From: UBA1351 sp963677885
GTDB lineage: Bacteria > Bacillota > Clostridia > Lachnospirales > Vallitaleaceae
Direction: 5' to 3'
Length of the DNA stretch: 64,000 bases
Assembly: GCA_963677885.1 (NCBI GenBank)
Contig: OY782500.1
Location: forward strand, 3,658,001-3,722,000
The notes below the pieces were generated by a model that was not told where the DNA came from, did not search any database, and was given only the letters and a program-made list of their open reading frames with translations. Positions 63,666 to 64,000 of this stretch are shown here, in pieces. The translations under genes were made by a program, and so were the position numbers. Each line of letters starts with the position of its first letter. Position 1 is the stretch's first letter.

Positions 63666-64000
63666 ATGAGTAGAAAAGAAATAATTGCTATGCTACTTGC
63701 CGGAGGGCAGGGCAGCCGCTTGGGTATACTTACCAACGGCAATGCAAAACCGGCAGTATCCTTCGGTGGTAAATACAAGATAATTGATTTTGCACTGAGC
63801 AACTGTATTAATTCCGGTATTGATACCGTAGGGGTATTGACCCAGTATGAACCCCTTAAACTCAATCGACATATAGGTATAGGTATTCCATGGGATCTGG
63901 ATAAGAATTTTGGTGGAGTTACTGTTTTGCCCCCATATGTCAGTCGTGAAAATGAGGCCTGGTATTCAGGGACAGCCAACGCCATATACCAAAATATTCC
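63666..64000 (+). CDS. glgC: Glucose-1-phosphate adenylyltransferase, 3' end cut by window edge
   Basis: First committed step of glycogen synthesis, forming ADP-glucose. The 111 residues seen start MSRKEIIAMLLAGGQGSRLG, with the nucleotidyltransferase loop, KPAVSFGGKYKIIDFALSNC and the later YSGTANAIYQN. The rest is beyond the window. GGGAGG lies upstream of the ATG. A 286-base gap before it (63380-63665) shows no gene or strong motif. GlgD is a paralogue but lacks this conserved N-terminus, so GlgC is favoured. Confidence 0.92.
   Translation, partial: MSRKEIIAMLLAGGQGSRLGILTNGNAKPAVSFGGKYKIIDFALSNCINSGIDTVGVLTQYEPLKLNRHIGIGIPWDLDKNFGGVTVLPPYVSRENEAWYSGTANAIYQNI

Overview
The window looks like a chromosomal segment of a Gram-positive, low-to-moderate GC member of the Firmicutes, most likely class Clostridia and perhaps close to the Lachnospirales. 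The reasons are AGGAGG-type ribosome-binding sites throughout, lipobox lipoproteins, the DnaD/DnaI type of helicase-loading genes, PurR, a YesM/YesN two-component pair, the diadenylate cyclase-glmM-glmS block, and the tilS-hpt-ftsH and panT-coaX-dusB-greA-lysS gene orders. This is inferred from gene content; no rRNA or tRNA gene was found. Most genes are on the + strand. The minus-strand genes are a DUF1189 gene (4.5-5.5 kb), a VOC gene (48.5 kb) and dnaI-dnaD-murC (58.2-62.3 kb).

Layout. 0-5.5 kb: tilS (5' end cut by the window edge), hpt, ftsH, a YfcE-type phosphodiesterase and a DUF1189 membrane protein. 5.6-16.2 kb: a THUMP-type RNA methyltransferase, a surface papain-like protease, a DHH phosphoesterase, an alpha/beta hydrolase, a NusG_II/Gx-transporter pair, a large stalk-AMIN-amidase, birA, a small conserved protein, and a vitamin ECF S component behind a structured leader. 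16.2-20.5 kb: coaX, dusB, greA, lysS. 20.6-32.7 kb: a ClbS/DfsB-like protein, then a carbohydrate-uptake locus made of a YesM/YesN sensor-regulator, a stand-alone solute-binding lipoprotein, a second solute-binding protein with two permeases under a LacI-type operator, and a 1152-residue enzyme resembling the GH94 superfamily. 32.9-35.8 kb: an SsuABC/ThiXYZ-type ABC transporter and an OsmC-like protein. 36-43 kb: two unrecognised membrane proteins, then cdaA-cdaR-glmM-glmS, linking c-di-AMP to cell-wall precursor supply.

43-52.9 kb is the most accessory part. It holds a class I c-di-GMP riboswitch with its own terminator ahead of an SLH-like surface protein broken by one extra base, an AbiH-family phage-defence gene, a membrane sensor with a degenerate GGDEF and an intact EAL domain, an acidic lipoprotein joined to an MBOAT acyltransferase and a DHHW/AlgJ-like partner, and a pentapeptide-repeat protein. 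53-58 kb: katG, two tandem 95-bp structured repeats, a methyltransferase, a HIT protein and a phospholipase D-family protein. 58-64 kb: dnaI, dnaD, a cluster of DnaA boxes spaced about one helical turn apart, murC, purR and the start of glgC.

The main points for a second look are the phased DnaA boxes upstream of the helicase-loader operon, the c-di-GMP riboswitch and phosphodiesterase neighbourhood with its frameshifted target, the large GH94-like enzyme, the tandem structured repeat after katG, the structured leader of the vitamin transporter, and the two unknown membrane proteins attached to the c-di-AMP operon.
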